Source: Pullulanibacillus pueri
GTDB lineage: Bacteria; Bacillota; Bacilli; Bacillales; Sporolactobacillaceae
Length of the DNA stretch: 64,000 nucleotides
NCBI RefSeq assembly: GCF_014639255.1
Contig: NZ_BMFV01000020.1
Location: 16,974 to 80,973, forward strand
Direction: 5' to 3'
In this document: positions 1 to 11,619 of the stretch, piece by piece
How positions within the stretch are numbered: the stretch's first letter is position 1
How the letters are laid out: every line of letters begins with the position of its first letter
Program-made: the position numbers and the translations under genes
The notes under the pieces: generated by a model
What the model saw: the letters and a program-made list of their open reading frames with translations, nothing else
Databases searched by the model: none
What the model was told of the DNA's origin: nothing

Positions 1-83
1 TCTAAGGTACTAGAACGTGAGGTTAGCGAAAAAGAACACAAGCAAGAAATTGATGCGTTTGTCAAACAGATAGGTGAGCGTCT

Positions 84-87
<4 letters not shown>
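1..87 (+). CDS. atpF: ATP synthase Fo subunit b, C-terminal end (partial)
   Basis: The first 28 codons are open and end at TGA 85-87, which overlaps the atpH start in an ATGA arrangement. The encoded tail is highly charged and helical (E/K-rich, ending IGERL), as expected for the C-terminus of the peripheral-stalk b subunit that binds delta. The gene begins upstream of the window. The assignment rests on the tail and on the invariant order atpF–atpH–atpA. Confidence 0.85.
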
Positions 88-2145
<2,058 letters not shown>

Positions 2146-2146
2146 G

Positions 2147-2166
2147 TGTCGGGGGTATCCCCGACA
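2147..2166 (+). other. Intercistronic hairpin between atpA and atpG
   Basis: A perfect 8-bp inverted repeat (TGTCGGGG and CCCCGACA with a 4-nt loop) starts 1 bp after the atpA stop. It has no T-run, so it is probably an mRNA-stabilising or processing hairpin rather than a terminator. Such hairpins can set subunit stoichiometry in atp operons; that role here is inference. Confidence 0.55.
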
Positions 2167-2215
2167 TCTCCATTTGTCTAATAGAAGAAATTCTCTCTAA
2201 AGGTGGTGAAAAGTC

Positions 2216-3076
2216 TTGGCATCATTACGCGACTTGAAAGCTCGGATCAATTCAACAAAGAACACGAGGAAGATTACCAATGCGATGCAAATGGTATCGG
2301 CCGCAAAATTGAATCGAGCGCAATTACAAGCCCAAGCCTATCAATCATATACGAATAAGCTCCGTGAGGTTGTAAGTAATATTGCAACAGCAAATAAAGG
2401 AAGCATTCGCCATCCTATGTTGCAATCCCGTCCGGTAAAGAAAACCGCCTATATTGCGTTTACAGCAGAACGTGGTTTAGCAGGGGCTTACAACAGTAAT
2501 GTCTTAAAACGTGTCAATAAAATGGTGAGCGAGCGTCATAATTCTAGTGATGAATATACCATTATTGCGTTAGGACGGATGGGTTTAAACAGTTTTCGTA
2601 ATCGGGAAATGCCGATTGCTTCAGAAAAAATTGGTCTACCAGACCAACCGACATTCGATGATGTGAAAGACATTGCCAAGCTCGCTGTAGGTATGTTTGA
2701 GCGTCAAGAAATTGATGAACTTCATTTGGTCTATAACCATTTTAATAGTGCAATCTCTCAAGAGGTTCGTGATATGAAATTACTTCCTCTAGGTGAAGTG
2801 GAAGCAGCTGGTGAGGCCGCGACTTACGAGTATGAACCAGATGCAGAAGAGGTATTAGAAACTCTCTTACCGCTCTACGCTGAAGGATTGATTTTCGGTA
2901 CACTTCTTGATGCGAAAGCAGCAGAACACGCAGCGAGAATGACCGCGATGCAGAGTTCTACAGATAACGCTTCAGAGCTTATTGATAAATATACACTTCA
3001 ATACAACCGAGCACGACAAGCGGCAATCACACAAGAAATTAGTGAGATTGTCGGTGGTGCAGCGGCATTACAATAA
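2216..3076 (+). CDS. atpG: ATP synthase F1 subunit gamma
   Basis: Gamma is the central rotor shaft of F1. The 286-residue product starts at TTG 2216 after AGGTGGTGAA and opens with the conserved helix MASLRDLKARINSTKNTRKI. It ends with the equally conserved C-terminal helix containing YNRARQAAITQEISEIVGGA. Both coiled-coil ends are present and the length is normal. It lies between atpA and atpD. No other start fits the family N-terminus. Confidence 0.97.
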   Translation: MASLRDLKARINSTKNTRKITNAMQMVSAAKLNRAQLQAQAYQSYTNKLREVVSNIATANKGSIRHPMLQSRPVKKTAYIAFTAERGLAGAYNSNVLKRVNKMVSERHNSSDEYTIIALGRMGLNSFRNREMPIASEKIGLPDQPTFDDVKDIAKLAVGMFERQEIDELHLVYNHFNSAISQEVRDMKLLPLGEVEAAGEAATYEYEPDAEEVLETLLPLYAEGLIFGTLLDAKAAEHAARMTAMQSSTDNASELIDKYTLQYNRARQAAITQEISEIVGGAAALQ

Positions 3077-3085
3077 TGTGATTAA

Positions 3086-4531
<1,446 letters not shown>

Positions 4532-4577
4532 GGGTGCGCGCCCTTAGTGTGTTGTTAGCCGTGCGCCCAAGGAGGTT

Positions 4578-4988
4578 ATGCAGGTGAATACCATTAGCGC
4601 AAGTATCGTTACACCCAATGGAACAGTCTATGAGGGTAACGTCCACATGATTAGTGTTCGTGCGACGGGTGGCGATATGGGTATACTTCCAAATCATATT
4701 CCTATCGTTGCTCCATTGAAAATAAGTGCAGTGAAGCTTAAAAGTGAAGGTATTGATGAGTACGTAGCTGTAAGTGGTGGCTTTGTTGAAGTGAGACGAG
4801 GAAGTGTCGTCACCATCCTTACAGAAGCTGCTGAAAGAAAAGAAGACATCGATGTCGAGCGCGCTCAACTTGCAAAAGAAAAAGCGCAGCAACGGCTTGC
4901 TGAACTTAACGAAAAAACAGCAGAATATCAAGAAGCACAAAAAGAATTACAACGTGCTGAAAATAGACTGCATGTCGCATCGTTATAA
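4578..4988 (+). CDS. atpC: ATP synthase F1 subunit epsilon
   Basis: Epsilon binds gamma and damps ATP hydrolysis. The product has the N-terminal beta-sandwich ([14 protein letters not shown]) and a C-terminal helical hairpin rich in E, K and Q. ATG 4578 lies only 2 nt after GGAGG; an in-frame GTG at 4584 has an 8-nt spacing and would give MNTISAS, so the true start may be 4584. It is the last gene of the operon and is followed directly by a terminator. Confidence 0.95.
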   Translation: MQVNTISASIVTPNGTVYEGNVHMISVRATGGDMGILPNHIPIVAPLKISAVKLKSEGIDEYVAVSGGFVEVRRGSVVTILTEAAERKEDIDVERAQLAKEKAQQRLAELNEKTAEYQEAQKELQRAENRLHVASL

Positions 4989-5005
4989 TAAAAATCAATC
5001 TAAGG

Positions 5006-5039
5006 TGTACGAAGAAAATACTTCGTGCATCTTTTTTTG
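5006..5039 (+). terminator. Rho-independent terminator of the atp operon
   Basis: A stem formed by TGTACGAAG and CTTCGTGCA (one G·U pair) is followed by a run of seven T residues. It starts 18 bp after the atpC stop and closes the ATP synthase operon. Confidence 0.85.
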
Positions 5040-5149
5040 TAACGGCAGTGTTAATGCATACGGAAGACAGTGTAAGGGCAACTTGAACTTCGTCACAATG
5101 GCATGGCGACATCTTTAATGTGTTAAGGCGTTGGATTGACTTCAAGCTA

Positions 5150-5290
5150 ACACTCCCAAAGGCACGCTCTAAAAAGCGATCGACTCACAAAAGCACAACC
5201 CTCGCATCTAAAAAGAGGGTCCACTCAATATCCTCACCATCCTTATGACTGGTCGCCTTACTAGAACAGGGCTACATTCCTAAAAAGCTT
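5150..5290. repeat. Short tract with degenerate CTCACAAAAG-type motifs
   Basis: This non-coding stretch contains CTCACAAAAGC, the related phrase CATCTAAAAAGAGGG and other loosely similar words. The same vocabulary recurs near 13.6, 32.2, 36.1 and 40.9 kb. The copies are too diverged to give a fixed unit length by eye. Confidence 0.35.
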
Positions 5291-5368
5291 TTTATTTAAA
5301 TTGTGGCGTAAATGTGAAAAAATCATGCAGGACATCTCCTAAAAACACAAATAATTTCACTTATTATG

Positions 5369-5397
5369 TTAAAATAATGAGTCAAACATGTTATAAT
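5369..5397 (+). promoter_or_regulatory. SigA-type promoter upstream of ywzB
   Basis: TTAAAA (5369-5374) is separated by exactly 17 bp from TATAAT (5392-5397), and the -10 has an extended TG dinucleotide (TGTTATAAT). It is the best promoter match in this intergenic region and would give a leader of roughly 295 nt before ywzB. Confidence 0.6.
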
Positions 5398-5428
5398 ATA
5401 ATAAGTTTATGTTACAAAATGAATTAAA

Positions 5429-5580
5429 ACCCCCTAAGAAAGAGCCTTTCATAAGGTGAGGGATCTCAGGGGCGACAAAAATCGACACTAAAACTGAAAA
5501 AAGGACCTATTTCCCTTTTTTTAAACCTTAGAAAAGGTTATGCTTAAAGAGATCCTTAAAAAGAAAAAGGGCTTTTTTTG
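5429..5580 (+). other. Structured leader upstream of ywzB
   Basis: Between the promoter near 5380 and ywzB lie several possible hairpins. CCCCTAAG pairs with CTCAGGGG, and AACCTT with AAGGTT. A C/T-rich stretch ends in seven T residues near 5573-5579. I see no match to a riboswitch class that I can name. The arrangement of stems followed by T-runs could be an attenuator. Confidence 0.35.
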
Positions 5581-5697
5581 AAATGCTTACAACAACAGAA
5601 CACGTTGGGTAAGCTTGCGGGGCAATATCCATCAACATCTACGAGTAGTAAGAAGCTTCGCTTAAGTTCTTGTAAGAAGAAAGGAGTTCAGTCTCTG

Positions 5698-5928
5698 ATG
5701 AATTTTGGTGCTCAAGCCTTGTTATATTTAGTGATACATATTGGTGCACTGATTCTCACTTGGTGGGCAATTCAAAGCTTGAATCTTGAATTTTTACTTA
5801 AAAACCCCAAGGGAATAAGAGCAAGAGCCTTTCTGATATTACTGAGTATTGCAATCAGCTATTTGGTTGCAGACTTTTTCCTCGATTACTTTAGTCAATC
5901 TTTATATTTACCACAAATTTATAAGTAA
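5698..5928 (+). CDS. ywzB: DUF1146 family small membrane protein (YwzB)
   Basis: A 76-residue protein with two hydrophobic segments (about residues 8-27 and 43-63) and the conserved ITWWAIQ-like sequence LTWWAIQSLNLE of the DUF1146/YwzB family. The function is not known. I chose ATG 5698, which follows AAGGAG by 11 nt and gives the family length; the frame is open further upstream but that sequence is low-complexity and unlike the family. Its place between atpC and ywmB is conserved in Bacillales. Confidence 0.85.
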   Translation: MNFGAQALLYLVIHIGALILTWWAIQSLNLEFLLKNPKGIRARAFLILLSIAISYLVADFFLDYFSQSLYLPQIYK

Positions 5929-6027
5929 TGTCTGAACTTGTCATATAAACACAAATTTTATCGATGAATTCTGCGTATGATGCCCTTCTCCTTGGCAACA
6001 CTGATAGTAAGGAGAGGAGTATTAAAG

Positions 6028-6786
6028 ATGAGACAATCGTTTACCCATAAAATCTTGATTTTTGTATTTTTATTTACTTTTTTTATTGGTGCCTATGCGC
6101 ATGCACATTCACAATCGTATACCCTCCAAATGCGTAAATTGCCAGCTATTATTGGTGCTCTGCATAAAGAGAACGTGAGCGTCAACAGTTGGTCGGTCTA
6201 TGGCAGAGAAAACTCAGAAACATTTCTAGACAAATCTGAGTTTTATTCCAAAGCAGCGACTTTAAAACAACAATTTAGCGAATTCCATTGGAAAGATATA
6301 GAGGTTCAGAATGAGCAGCAATTAAAGTTTACAGGCACGTTTAATGGGGAAAAGTATCAAGAGACCGTGACCTTATTTGCCTACCCCTATAAAAATGGAT
6401 TTAAAACGTATTTCATATATGAAGCAGTAGGCAAACATTGGGACGGTAAAAAGTGGGAATCGATATCATCTGATATAGACGAGCGATTACGAGCGATTTT
6501 TCAGAATAAAAATGGGAAAATCTTCGTATGGGCATCCGGTGCGCTCGATGGTAAAATGGACGTTGGTATGACTGCGAAAGCACAGGAATTTTTAAGCGAT
6601 TTGAATGCACATGAAATTGAGAAAATAGACGATAAAACGTTTGTATCCCTTTCCGCATATAATAAGCATTGGAAGGAATTGATTCAAACGAACGGCAATA
6701 AAATGAATGTTCAAGTGGGGCTGCGTAAGGCACACGAGCAAACAACAGTAACAATTGGCACACCTATCATTACTACTGAATATTAA
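6028..6786 (+). CDS. ywmB: YwmB family secreted protein
   Basis: A 252-residue protein that starts with a signal-peptide-like stretch (KILIFVFLFTFFIGAYAHA), followed by an extracytoplasmic domain of the YwmB type, a fold related to TATA-binding-protein repeats. Its role is not firmly known. ATG 6028 follows a GGAGAGGAG site; the longer upstream reading adds an unrelated sequence. The position immediately before murA is the same as in B. subtilis and is the main support for the name. Confidence 0.85.
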   Translation: MRQSFTHKILIFVFLFTFFIGAYAHAHSQSYTLQMRKLPAIIGALHKENVSVNSWSVYGRENSETFLDKSEFYSKAATLKQQFSEFHWKDIEVQNEQQLKFTGTFNGEKYQETVTLFAYPYKNGFKTYFIYEAVGKHWDGKKWESISSDIDERLRAIFQNKNGKIFVWASGALDGKMDVGMTAKAQEFLSDLNAHEIEKIDDKTFVSLSAYNKHWKELIQTNGNKMNVQVGLRKAHEQTTVTIGTPIITTEY

Positions 6787-6865
6787 TAAATTGAGGGTTG
6801 GGCTGATGCCTTGTTACAAGCTCCATGAAAATTGAATAACGAAATTGGACGCGGAGGGGAATACG

Positions 6866-8194
6866 TTGGAAAAAATCATTGTTCAAGGGGGCAGGCGTTT
6901 GAACGGAACCGTTAAAATCGACGGAGCAAAAAACGCAGTGCTTCCTGTTATCGCTGCATCGATTTTGGCAACTAAAGGTTTTAGTAAAATATATAATGTT
7001 CCTGCATTAGCAGATGTTTATACAATTAATGAAGTACTGAAACACTTAGGTGCAGAGGTTGATTTTACAGAGGGTTGTGTGACGGTAAATGCTGGGAAAG
7101 AATTGAGTACAGAAGCCCCTTTTGAATATGTTCGTAAAATGAGAGCATCTGTCCTCGTAATGGGTGCACTTTTGGCTAGAGAAGGCCGTGCGCGCATTGC
7201 TATGCCCGGAGGTTGTGCCATTGGTTCACGTCCTATTGATCAACACTTAAAAGGCTTCGAAGCCATGGGCGCTAAAGTATACACCGGCAATGGATTTATT
7301 GAAGCTGAAGTCAATGGGAAACTGAAGGGCGCAAATATTTATTTAGATTTTCCAAGTGTGGGTGCTACCGAAAATATTCTCATGGCAGCAGTATTAGCTG
7401 AAGGAGAAACCCGTTTAGAAAATTGTGCGCAAGAACCTGAAATTGTTTGTTTGGCAGATTATCTTAATGCGATGGGTGCTAAAATTAAGGGTGCGGGTAC
7501 GAGTACCATTACTGTAGTCGGCGTGAAGCAATTAAAGGGAACCATGCATACGATTATCCCTGATCGTATTGAGGCAGGGACCTATATGATTGCGGCGGCG
7601 ATCACTGGAGGTAATGTCCTTATTGAAAATGCGGATGCTGATCACCTTCGGCCATTAATTGCAAAAATGACTGAAATGGGCATTCATGTTGAACAAGAGT
7701 TAGAGGGCATTCGAGTGATTGGCCCTGATATCATTCGTCCAACCGATATTAAAACCATGCCTCATCCTGGTTTTCCAACAGATATGCAATCCCAAATGAT
7801 GGCCCTACTTCTTAAGGCAAAAGGAACAAGCGTGATTACTGAAACGGTTTTTGAAAATCGTTTTATGCACGTTGAAGAATTCAGACGCATGAATGCTGAT
7901 ATTAAGATTGAAGGACGTTCTGCAATAGTTAATGGACCTTCACAACTGCAAGGGGCTGAAGTCGCTGCCACTGATCTTCGTGCGGGAGCTGCATTGGTTA
8001 TTGCTGGTCTTGTTTCTGAAGGCGTCACACGTGTAACGGATTTACAACATATTGATCGTGGGTATGTAGATTTGACAGGTAAGCTAAGAGCTTTAGGTGC
8101 CAATATTAAAAGAGTGACGATTGAGGAAGAAGCTGAAGCTACTGCCTCTGTCCCTGTTACCCCAAAATTAAATATGAAACCAAAGTTTGCCTAG
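6866..8194 (+). CDS. murA: UDP-N-acetylglucosamine 1-carboxyvinyltransferase MurA
   Basis: MurA transfers enolpyruvate from PEP to UDP-GlcNAc, the first committed step of peptidoglycan synthesis, in the cytoplasm. The substrate-binding start [20 protein letters not shown] and the catalytic loop [11 protein letters not shown] are present; the active-site cysteine is about residue 117. The start is TTG 6866 after a GGAGGGG site. The 442-residue product has a short non-conserved tail rich in P, K and A. A terminator follows within a few bases. This is the murAA-type copy next to spoIID. Confidence 0.97.
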   Translation: MEKIIVQGGRRLNGTVKIDGAKNAVLPVIAASILATKGFSKIYNVPALADVYTINEVLKHLGAEVDFTEGCVTVNAGKELSTEAPFEYVRKMRASVLVMGALLAREGRARIAMPGGCAIGSRPIDQHLKGFEAMGAKVYTGNGFIEAEVNGKLKGANIYLDFPSVGATENILMAAVLAEGETRLENCAQEPEIVCLADYLNAMGAKIKGAGTSTITVVGVKQLKGTMHTIIPDRIEAGTYMIAAAITGGNVLIENADADHLRPLIAKMTEMGIHVEQELEGIRVIGPDIIRPTDIKTMPHPGFPTDMQSQMMALLLKAKGTSVITETVFENRFMHVEEFRRMNADIKIEGRSAIVNGPSQLQGAEVAATDLRAGAALVIAGLVSEGVTRVTDLQHIDRGYVDLTGKLRALGANIKRVTIEEEAEATASVPVTPKLNMKPKFA

Positions 8195-8226
8195 AGAGCC
8201 GCTACTGACGGCTCTTTTTTTTTTTC
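8195..8226 (+). terminator. Rho-independent terminator after murA
   Basis: The stem AGAGCC/GGCTCT with a 9-nt loop is followed by more than ten T residues. It begins at the last base of the murA stop codon. Confidence 0.9.
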
Positions 8227-8250
8227 GAAGTATAAGAATGTATACGATGG

Positions 8251-8550
8251 GATTTCCGCTTCAACTTTCCTCATGCCCACAGGACTAAGGGAAGCTCCTA
8301 AGAGAATAATCCTCGCAGAAAAATCATGTTTTAAACGATTTTTTGATATGGGTAGGGTCGGCGTTGTCACAGGACGAAACGCTTTTAGCTGATCGTCCTT
8401 AGTGGCCTCAGCTAACTTGGGAATGGTCAATTTGGTTCCCAAGTGGATCTTCGGACACGTGCTGTTCACGTAGAACTCTAGTTTAGGCAGCGCTGAGGAA
8501 CGCACTCTGTATAAGTGTTCCGAATCTCGCGTCTTCCGCTCCAACCCATT
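8251..8550 (+). repeat. Dispersed structured element, copy A
   Basis: About 300 bp of non-coding sequence, shared with 23,559-23,880 and in part with 47,648-47,833. Conserved words include GTGGATCTTCGGAC, CTCTAGTTTAGGCA and GAATCTCGCGTCTTCCGCT. The parts can fold: CTTGGGA with TCCCAAG, CCTCAGC (8406-8412) with GCTGAGG (8492-8498), and GGAAC..C with G.GTTCC around 8498-8521. Minus-strand open frames here are shadows. It resembles in layout the GC-rich intergenic repeats of Bacillus genomes that end in CTCCAATCAAC. Confidence 0.7.
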
Positions 8551-8602
8551 TGTTTCTGAAGGTACATTTTGGTATTCAAAAATTTTTTCATTGCTTTTAT
8601 AA

Positions 8603-8629
8603 GGACTGGGCATGGTTGCCCGGTTTTTC
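8603..8629 (+). terminator. Terminator-like hairpin downstream of copy A
   Basis: CTGGGCA pairs with TGCCCGG around a 4-nt loop and five T residues follow. No plus-strand gene ends immediately upstream. A similar hairpin (GGACCGGGCAT) follows the second element copy near 23,934, so the hairpin may belong to the element's right flank. Confidence 0.5.
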
Positions 8630-8931
8630 TTACTAAAGGAGAAGTGTATCTAAAGGTGTTGATCTTCACTTTAGGCTGGCGCTCTTTGCCTGATTTTTTA
8701 TTTAAATCAAATTGATTTTTAATAGTGATCATGATGGGATAGTGTGTGATCGTGGTTGACATGACGGTCTGTGTTGATTGGTTTTTTCGAGGGTTTTTAA
8801 ATTATATGCATGTTATTAATTTTTATGAAAAAACGTGCGCAGATCTTTCACCATTTGTTCACTTGTAAGGTTCTAAATGCTTGTCCAACCCCATAAACTG
8901 ATACAAATACAGGCTTCATGGAGGAGTGGAC
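8630..8931. other. Intergenic stretch before spoIID
   Basis: AT-rich non-coding sequence. The only hint of a signal is GATACAAAT at 8900-8908, which loosely resembles a sporulation SigE -10 box and would suit spoIID, but I do not see a convincing -35 element. Nothing else is supported. Confidence 0.3.
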
Positions 8932-9957
8932 ATGAAACGACCTTTAATGATTGTCATAGGATTCTTTTTTCTTATCGTTCTTGTTATTCCATCACTTATT
9001 GTACTTCCGTTTTCCAGTTCATCAAAATCAGAAGCTCAGACTGAAAAAAAGCCCCAACAGAAAGCAATGACCGTCTCCAAGGCACAGGATTTAGCGGTGC
9101 CTGTCTCTGTGTATAGAAGTGCAACCCAAAAGGTAGACAAACTGCAGTTACGTGATTATCTTATTGGTGTTGTGGCGAGTGAAATGCCAGCAGACTTTAA
9201 TATAGAGGCTCTAAAGGCACAAGCCCTGACCGCCCGAACGTATATTGTTCGGCGTCTTGTGGATAAGGATGATCTCGGTGATAGTGCGGGTAATGCCGTG
9301 GTTGGAGATACTACTGCTTATCAAGTCTTTAAAAGTAATGACGAATTGAAAAAAGTTTGGGGCAAAGATTATGCATGGAAAATAAAAAAGATAGAAAAAG
9401 CGGTTGATGATACAGCCGATCAAATCATTACATATAAAGATGAGCCCATTACGGCTTCCTTTTTCTCAACAAGTAATGGTCAAACCGAAAACGCTGAGGA
9501 TTATTGGAGTAATCCCATCCCTTATTTAAAAAGTGTGAGCAGTCCGTGGGATATTGGCACCCCTAAATATAAGCAGACGATAAGTAAACCGGTCACTACT
9601 GTTCAAGAGAAGCTGGGCGTGACCTTAAATGCTGAGGATGGACCCATAGGGACGAATAAAAAGCTGACCGAGGGCAAGCAGATTGCGTCGATTGTCATAG
9701 GAGGAAAAACGTTCACCGGCCGGGATGTTCGAGAAAAACTGGGTTTGGCTTCAGCAGATTTTACGATGGAGCGAAAAGGTGACATGATTTTGATTACCAC
9801 AAAAGGGAACGGGCACGGCGTTGGAATGAGTCAGTATGGGGCCAATGGTATGGCGGAAGATGGAAAAACAGACGAACAAATTGTTAAACATTATTATAAA
9901 GGTGTAAAAATCGAGAAAGCTGAGCCGTTTCTCAATAAAATGACAGCGAAAAAGTAA
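8932..9957 (+). CDS. spoIID: Stage II sporulation protein D, peptidoglycan lytic enzyme
   Basis: SpoIID is a mother-cell lytic transglycosylase that degrades septal peptidoglycan and drives engulfment together with SpoIIM and SpoIIP. The 341-residue product has an N-terminal membrane anchor (about residues 6-25) followed by the SpoIID domain, with YLIGVVASEMPADFN.EALKAQALTARTY and the C-terminal GNGHGVGMSQYGANGMA motif. ATG 8932 is chosen because GAGGAG lies just before it; the in-frame GTG at 8926 overlaps that site. It follows murA as in B. subtilis. Confidence 0.96.
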   Translation: MKRPLMIVIGFFFLIVLVIPSLIVLPFSSSSKSEAQTEKKPQQKAMTVSKAQDLAVPVSVYRSATQKVDKLQLRDYLIGVVASEMPADFNIEALKAQALTARTYIVRRLVDKDDLGDSAGNAVVGDTTAYQVFKSNDELKKVWGKDYAWKIKKIEKAVDDTADQIITYKDEPITASFFSTSNGQTENAEDYWSNPIPYLKSVSSPWDIGTPKYKQTISKPVTTVQEKLGVTLNAEDGPIGTNKKLTEGKQIASIVIGGKTFTGRDVREKLGLASADFTMERKGDMILITTKGNGHGVGMSQYGANGMAEDGKTDEQIVKHYYKGVKIEKAEPFLNKMTAKK

Positions 9958-9969
9958 ATGATGTTTCCT

Positions 9970-9998
9970 ATGGTCCACCAAGCTGTGGGCCATTTTTT
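9970..9998 (+). terminator. Rho-independent terminator after spoIID
   Basis: TGGTCCAC pairs with GTGGGCCA (one G·U) and is followed by six T residues, 13 bp after the spoIID stop. Confidence 0.85.
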
Positions 9999-10081
9999 CA
10001 TCCAAAGGCGTTAAAAGTACACTTTGAATGCATATTTTAAAGTGGTTTGTAGAAAAATATATAAGTTTTTTTTAATTTCGT

Positions 10082-10111
10082 GTATAGATCACCGAAAATC
10101 TGATCAGAATG
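10082..10111 (+). promoter_or_regulatory. Candidate SigF promoter of spoIIQ
   Basis: GTATA at 10082-10086 is followed after 15 bp by GATCAGAATG, one mismatch from the forespore SigF -10 pattern GGnnAnAnT. SpoIIQ is known to be a SigF-dependent forespore gene. The predicted start would lie close to the ribosome-binding site, which weakens the call. Confidence 0.3.
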
Positions 10112-10129
10112 GTTTTTGAGGTGATAGAC

Positions 10130-11050
10130 ATGAAAGATCAAGATCAAAAGAAAAATCCGCAGGAAGAATCTCAAAATAAAAAGATGCGGAAGCTTAGAAG
10201 TAAACGTTGGTTTTATCCGGCCCTTTATCTTTGTGTTGTTGCATTGATTGTTTCAGCCGTCCTGTGGACGCAAAGAGGCTCGGAAAATCCGAGTGCTGAT
10301 AAAAATCAAAAAGACAGCCACGAAAGTGCATTGAATCAAAGTCAGGACGATGCAGTGCCAGTCAACGGTTCCAATGAAGTGTTCCAGATGCCTGCTGCAG
10401 ATTCTGATGCTCTAGAGGTTGTCATGCCATTCTATGATGTCAATGGCAAAGCTGCAGACCAACAAAAAGCTCTTGTAACTTACAATAATACGACCTCCCA
10501 AAATACAGGTGTTTGCCTAGCGAGAAAGGATGGCAAAACCTTTAACGTCGAAGCATCTATGAGCGGGAAGGTTGTAAAGGCAACAAAAGACCCGGATTTA
10601 GGCTATGTCGTTGTTCTTCAACATGACAATGGGGTTCAAACCATGTATCAAAGCCTTGCAAAGCTTGATGTTGAAAAAGGTGAACAAGTCTCTCAAGGAC
10701 AAGTTCTTGGTACTGCAGGCAAAAATCTTTATAATGCTGAAGCCGGCGTCCATGTTCACTTTGAAATTCGCAAAGATGACAAACCCGTCAATCCTGAATC
10801 TTACTTCCAAAAAGGCCTAGCAAGTCTTAAGGACGTAAAAACAAATGATCAAGCCGCTCAAGTCACAAGTGGTACACCAGAACCTTCAACACCTGCTGCA
10901 GAAAACAGTAACGAAGGTAACATGGAAAACAACAAAGACAATGGTACTTCATCTGACCAAAAGTCAACCAATGATGACAAGGCCAAGGATGAACAAAATT
11001 CTTCTAACCAAAGTGACGATAGTTCTGATACAAATGCTGAATTAGACTAA
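10130..11050 (+). CDS. spoIIQ: Forespore engulfment protein SpoIIQ, degenerate LytM/M23 domain
   Basis: SpoIIQ sits in the forespore membrane and pairs with mother-cell SpoIIIAH to hold the engulfing membrane and form the feeding channel. The 306-residue product has one transmembrane segment (about residues 30-48), a LytM/M23 fold around residues 130-230 and a disordered acidic S/N/D-rich tail. The second metal motif HVHFEI is kept, but the first M23 motif (HxxxD) is replaced by a segment reading TGVCLA, so no peptidase activity is expected, as in other Bacillus SpoIIQ. ATG 10130 follows GAGGTGAT. Confidence 0.93.
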   Translation: MKDQDQKKNPQEESQNKKMRKLRSKRWFYPALYLCVVALIVSAVLWTQRGSENPSADKNQKDSHESALNQSQDDAVPVNGSNEVFQMPAADSDALEVVMPFYDVNGKAADQQKALVTYNNTTSQNTGVCLARKDGKTFNVEASMSGKVVKATKDPDLGYVVVLQHDNGVQTMYQSLAKLDVEKGEQVSQGQVLGTAGKNLYNAEAGVHVHFEIRKDDKPVNPESYFQKGLASLKDVKTNDQAAQVTSGTPEPSTPAAENSNEGNMENNKDNGTSSDQKSTNDDKAKDEQNSSNQSDDSSDTNAELD

Positions 11051-11098
11051 AGTCACAACGCCATTTTTAAAGACTGGAGCCAACGTTTATAACCGCTG

Positions 11099-11127
11099 AC
11101 CACCGAAATTATCCGGTGGTTTTTTTC
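11099..11127 (+). terminator. Rho-independent terminator after spoIIQ
   Basis: ACCACCG and CGGTGGT form a 7-bp stem with an 8-nt loop and are followed by seven T residues. Confidence 0.88.
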
Positions 11128-11412
11128 TATGGAAAGCGGAGGTGATCCTCTGCTGATCTTCATAGAGAAGCGATCCATTAAAAACTTATGCAGAGTCTGT
11201 GACTGGACTCATAAAGGCAAAACAAGTGTAGGATTTGTAGGATTTTAGGGAAGCGCCACATTGACTCCAGTCAATGGCATTGTGAAGTTAAAGAAACTTC
11301 ACTTATATAGTTCTTCAACCAAATGAAGAATCCCTTCTTATTATTTAAAAAATATAAAATAATTTTAAAAGTAAATGTATTTCGGAAAGCGAAAGAATGA
11401 CATCAAAAAAAC
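11128..11412. other. Intergenic stretch between spoIIQ and the DUF3231 gene
   Basis: About 285 bp with no credible open frame. It contains short inverted repeats such as GAAGTT/AACTTC near 11,284-11,299. I see no promoter or RNA that I can support. Confidence 0.3.
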
Positions 11413-11452
11413 ATTGAAAAACACCGTAGTTGCTTGGACTACGGTGCTTTTA
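11413..11452 (-). terminator. Terminator hairpin downstream of the DUF3231 gene
   Basis: CACCGTAGT (11422-11430) pairs with ACTACGGTG (11438-11446), a perfect 9-bp stem. On the minus strand it is followed by five T residues and then a longer T-rich run. It lies about 170 bp past the stop of the minus-strand DUF3231 gene. The plus-strand side has a weaker tail, so it may act in both directions. Confidence 0.7.
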
Positions 11453-11619
11453 GTCTCCTACATTCTGAGATATAAAAGGTGGGTAAAATAAGAATACCCT
11501 TTTAAAAATATTTTTAAACCTTTTAGTCAAATATTCTTAAAAGGAAGGTAGAAGGTTAGAGAATCAGGGCTTTTAAAGGAAAGGCGCAAGGTAAGTTTAC
11601 TTCAAGCAGGAAAGCATAA

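Noticed and set aside
8191..8762. Minus-strand genes of 140 and 94 codons after murA
   Set aside because: They lie over the dispersed element and its flank, overlap each other, and have no matching frames in element copies B and C.
8880..8931. SigE promoter for spoIID
   Set aside because: Expected from biology, and GATACAAAT is loosely similar to a SigE -10. No acceptable -35 was found, so it is not listed as a promoter.
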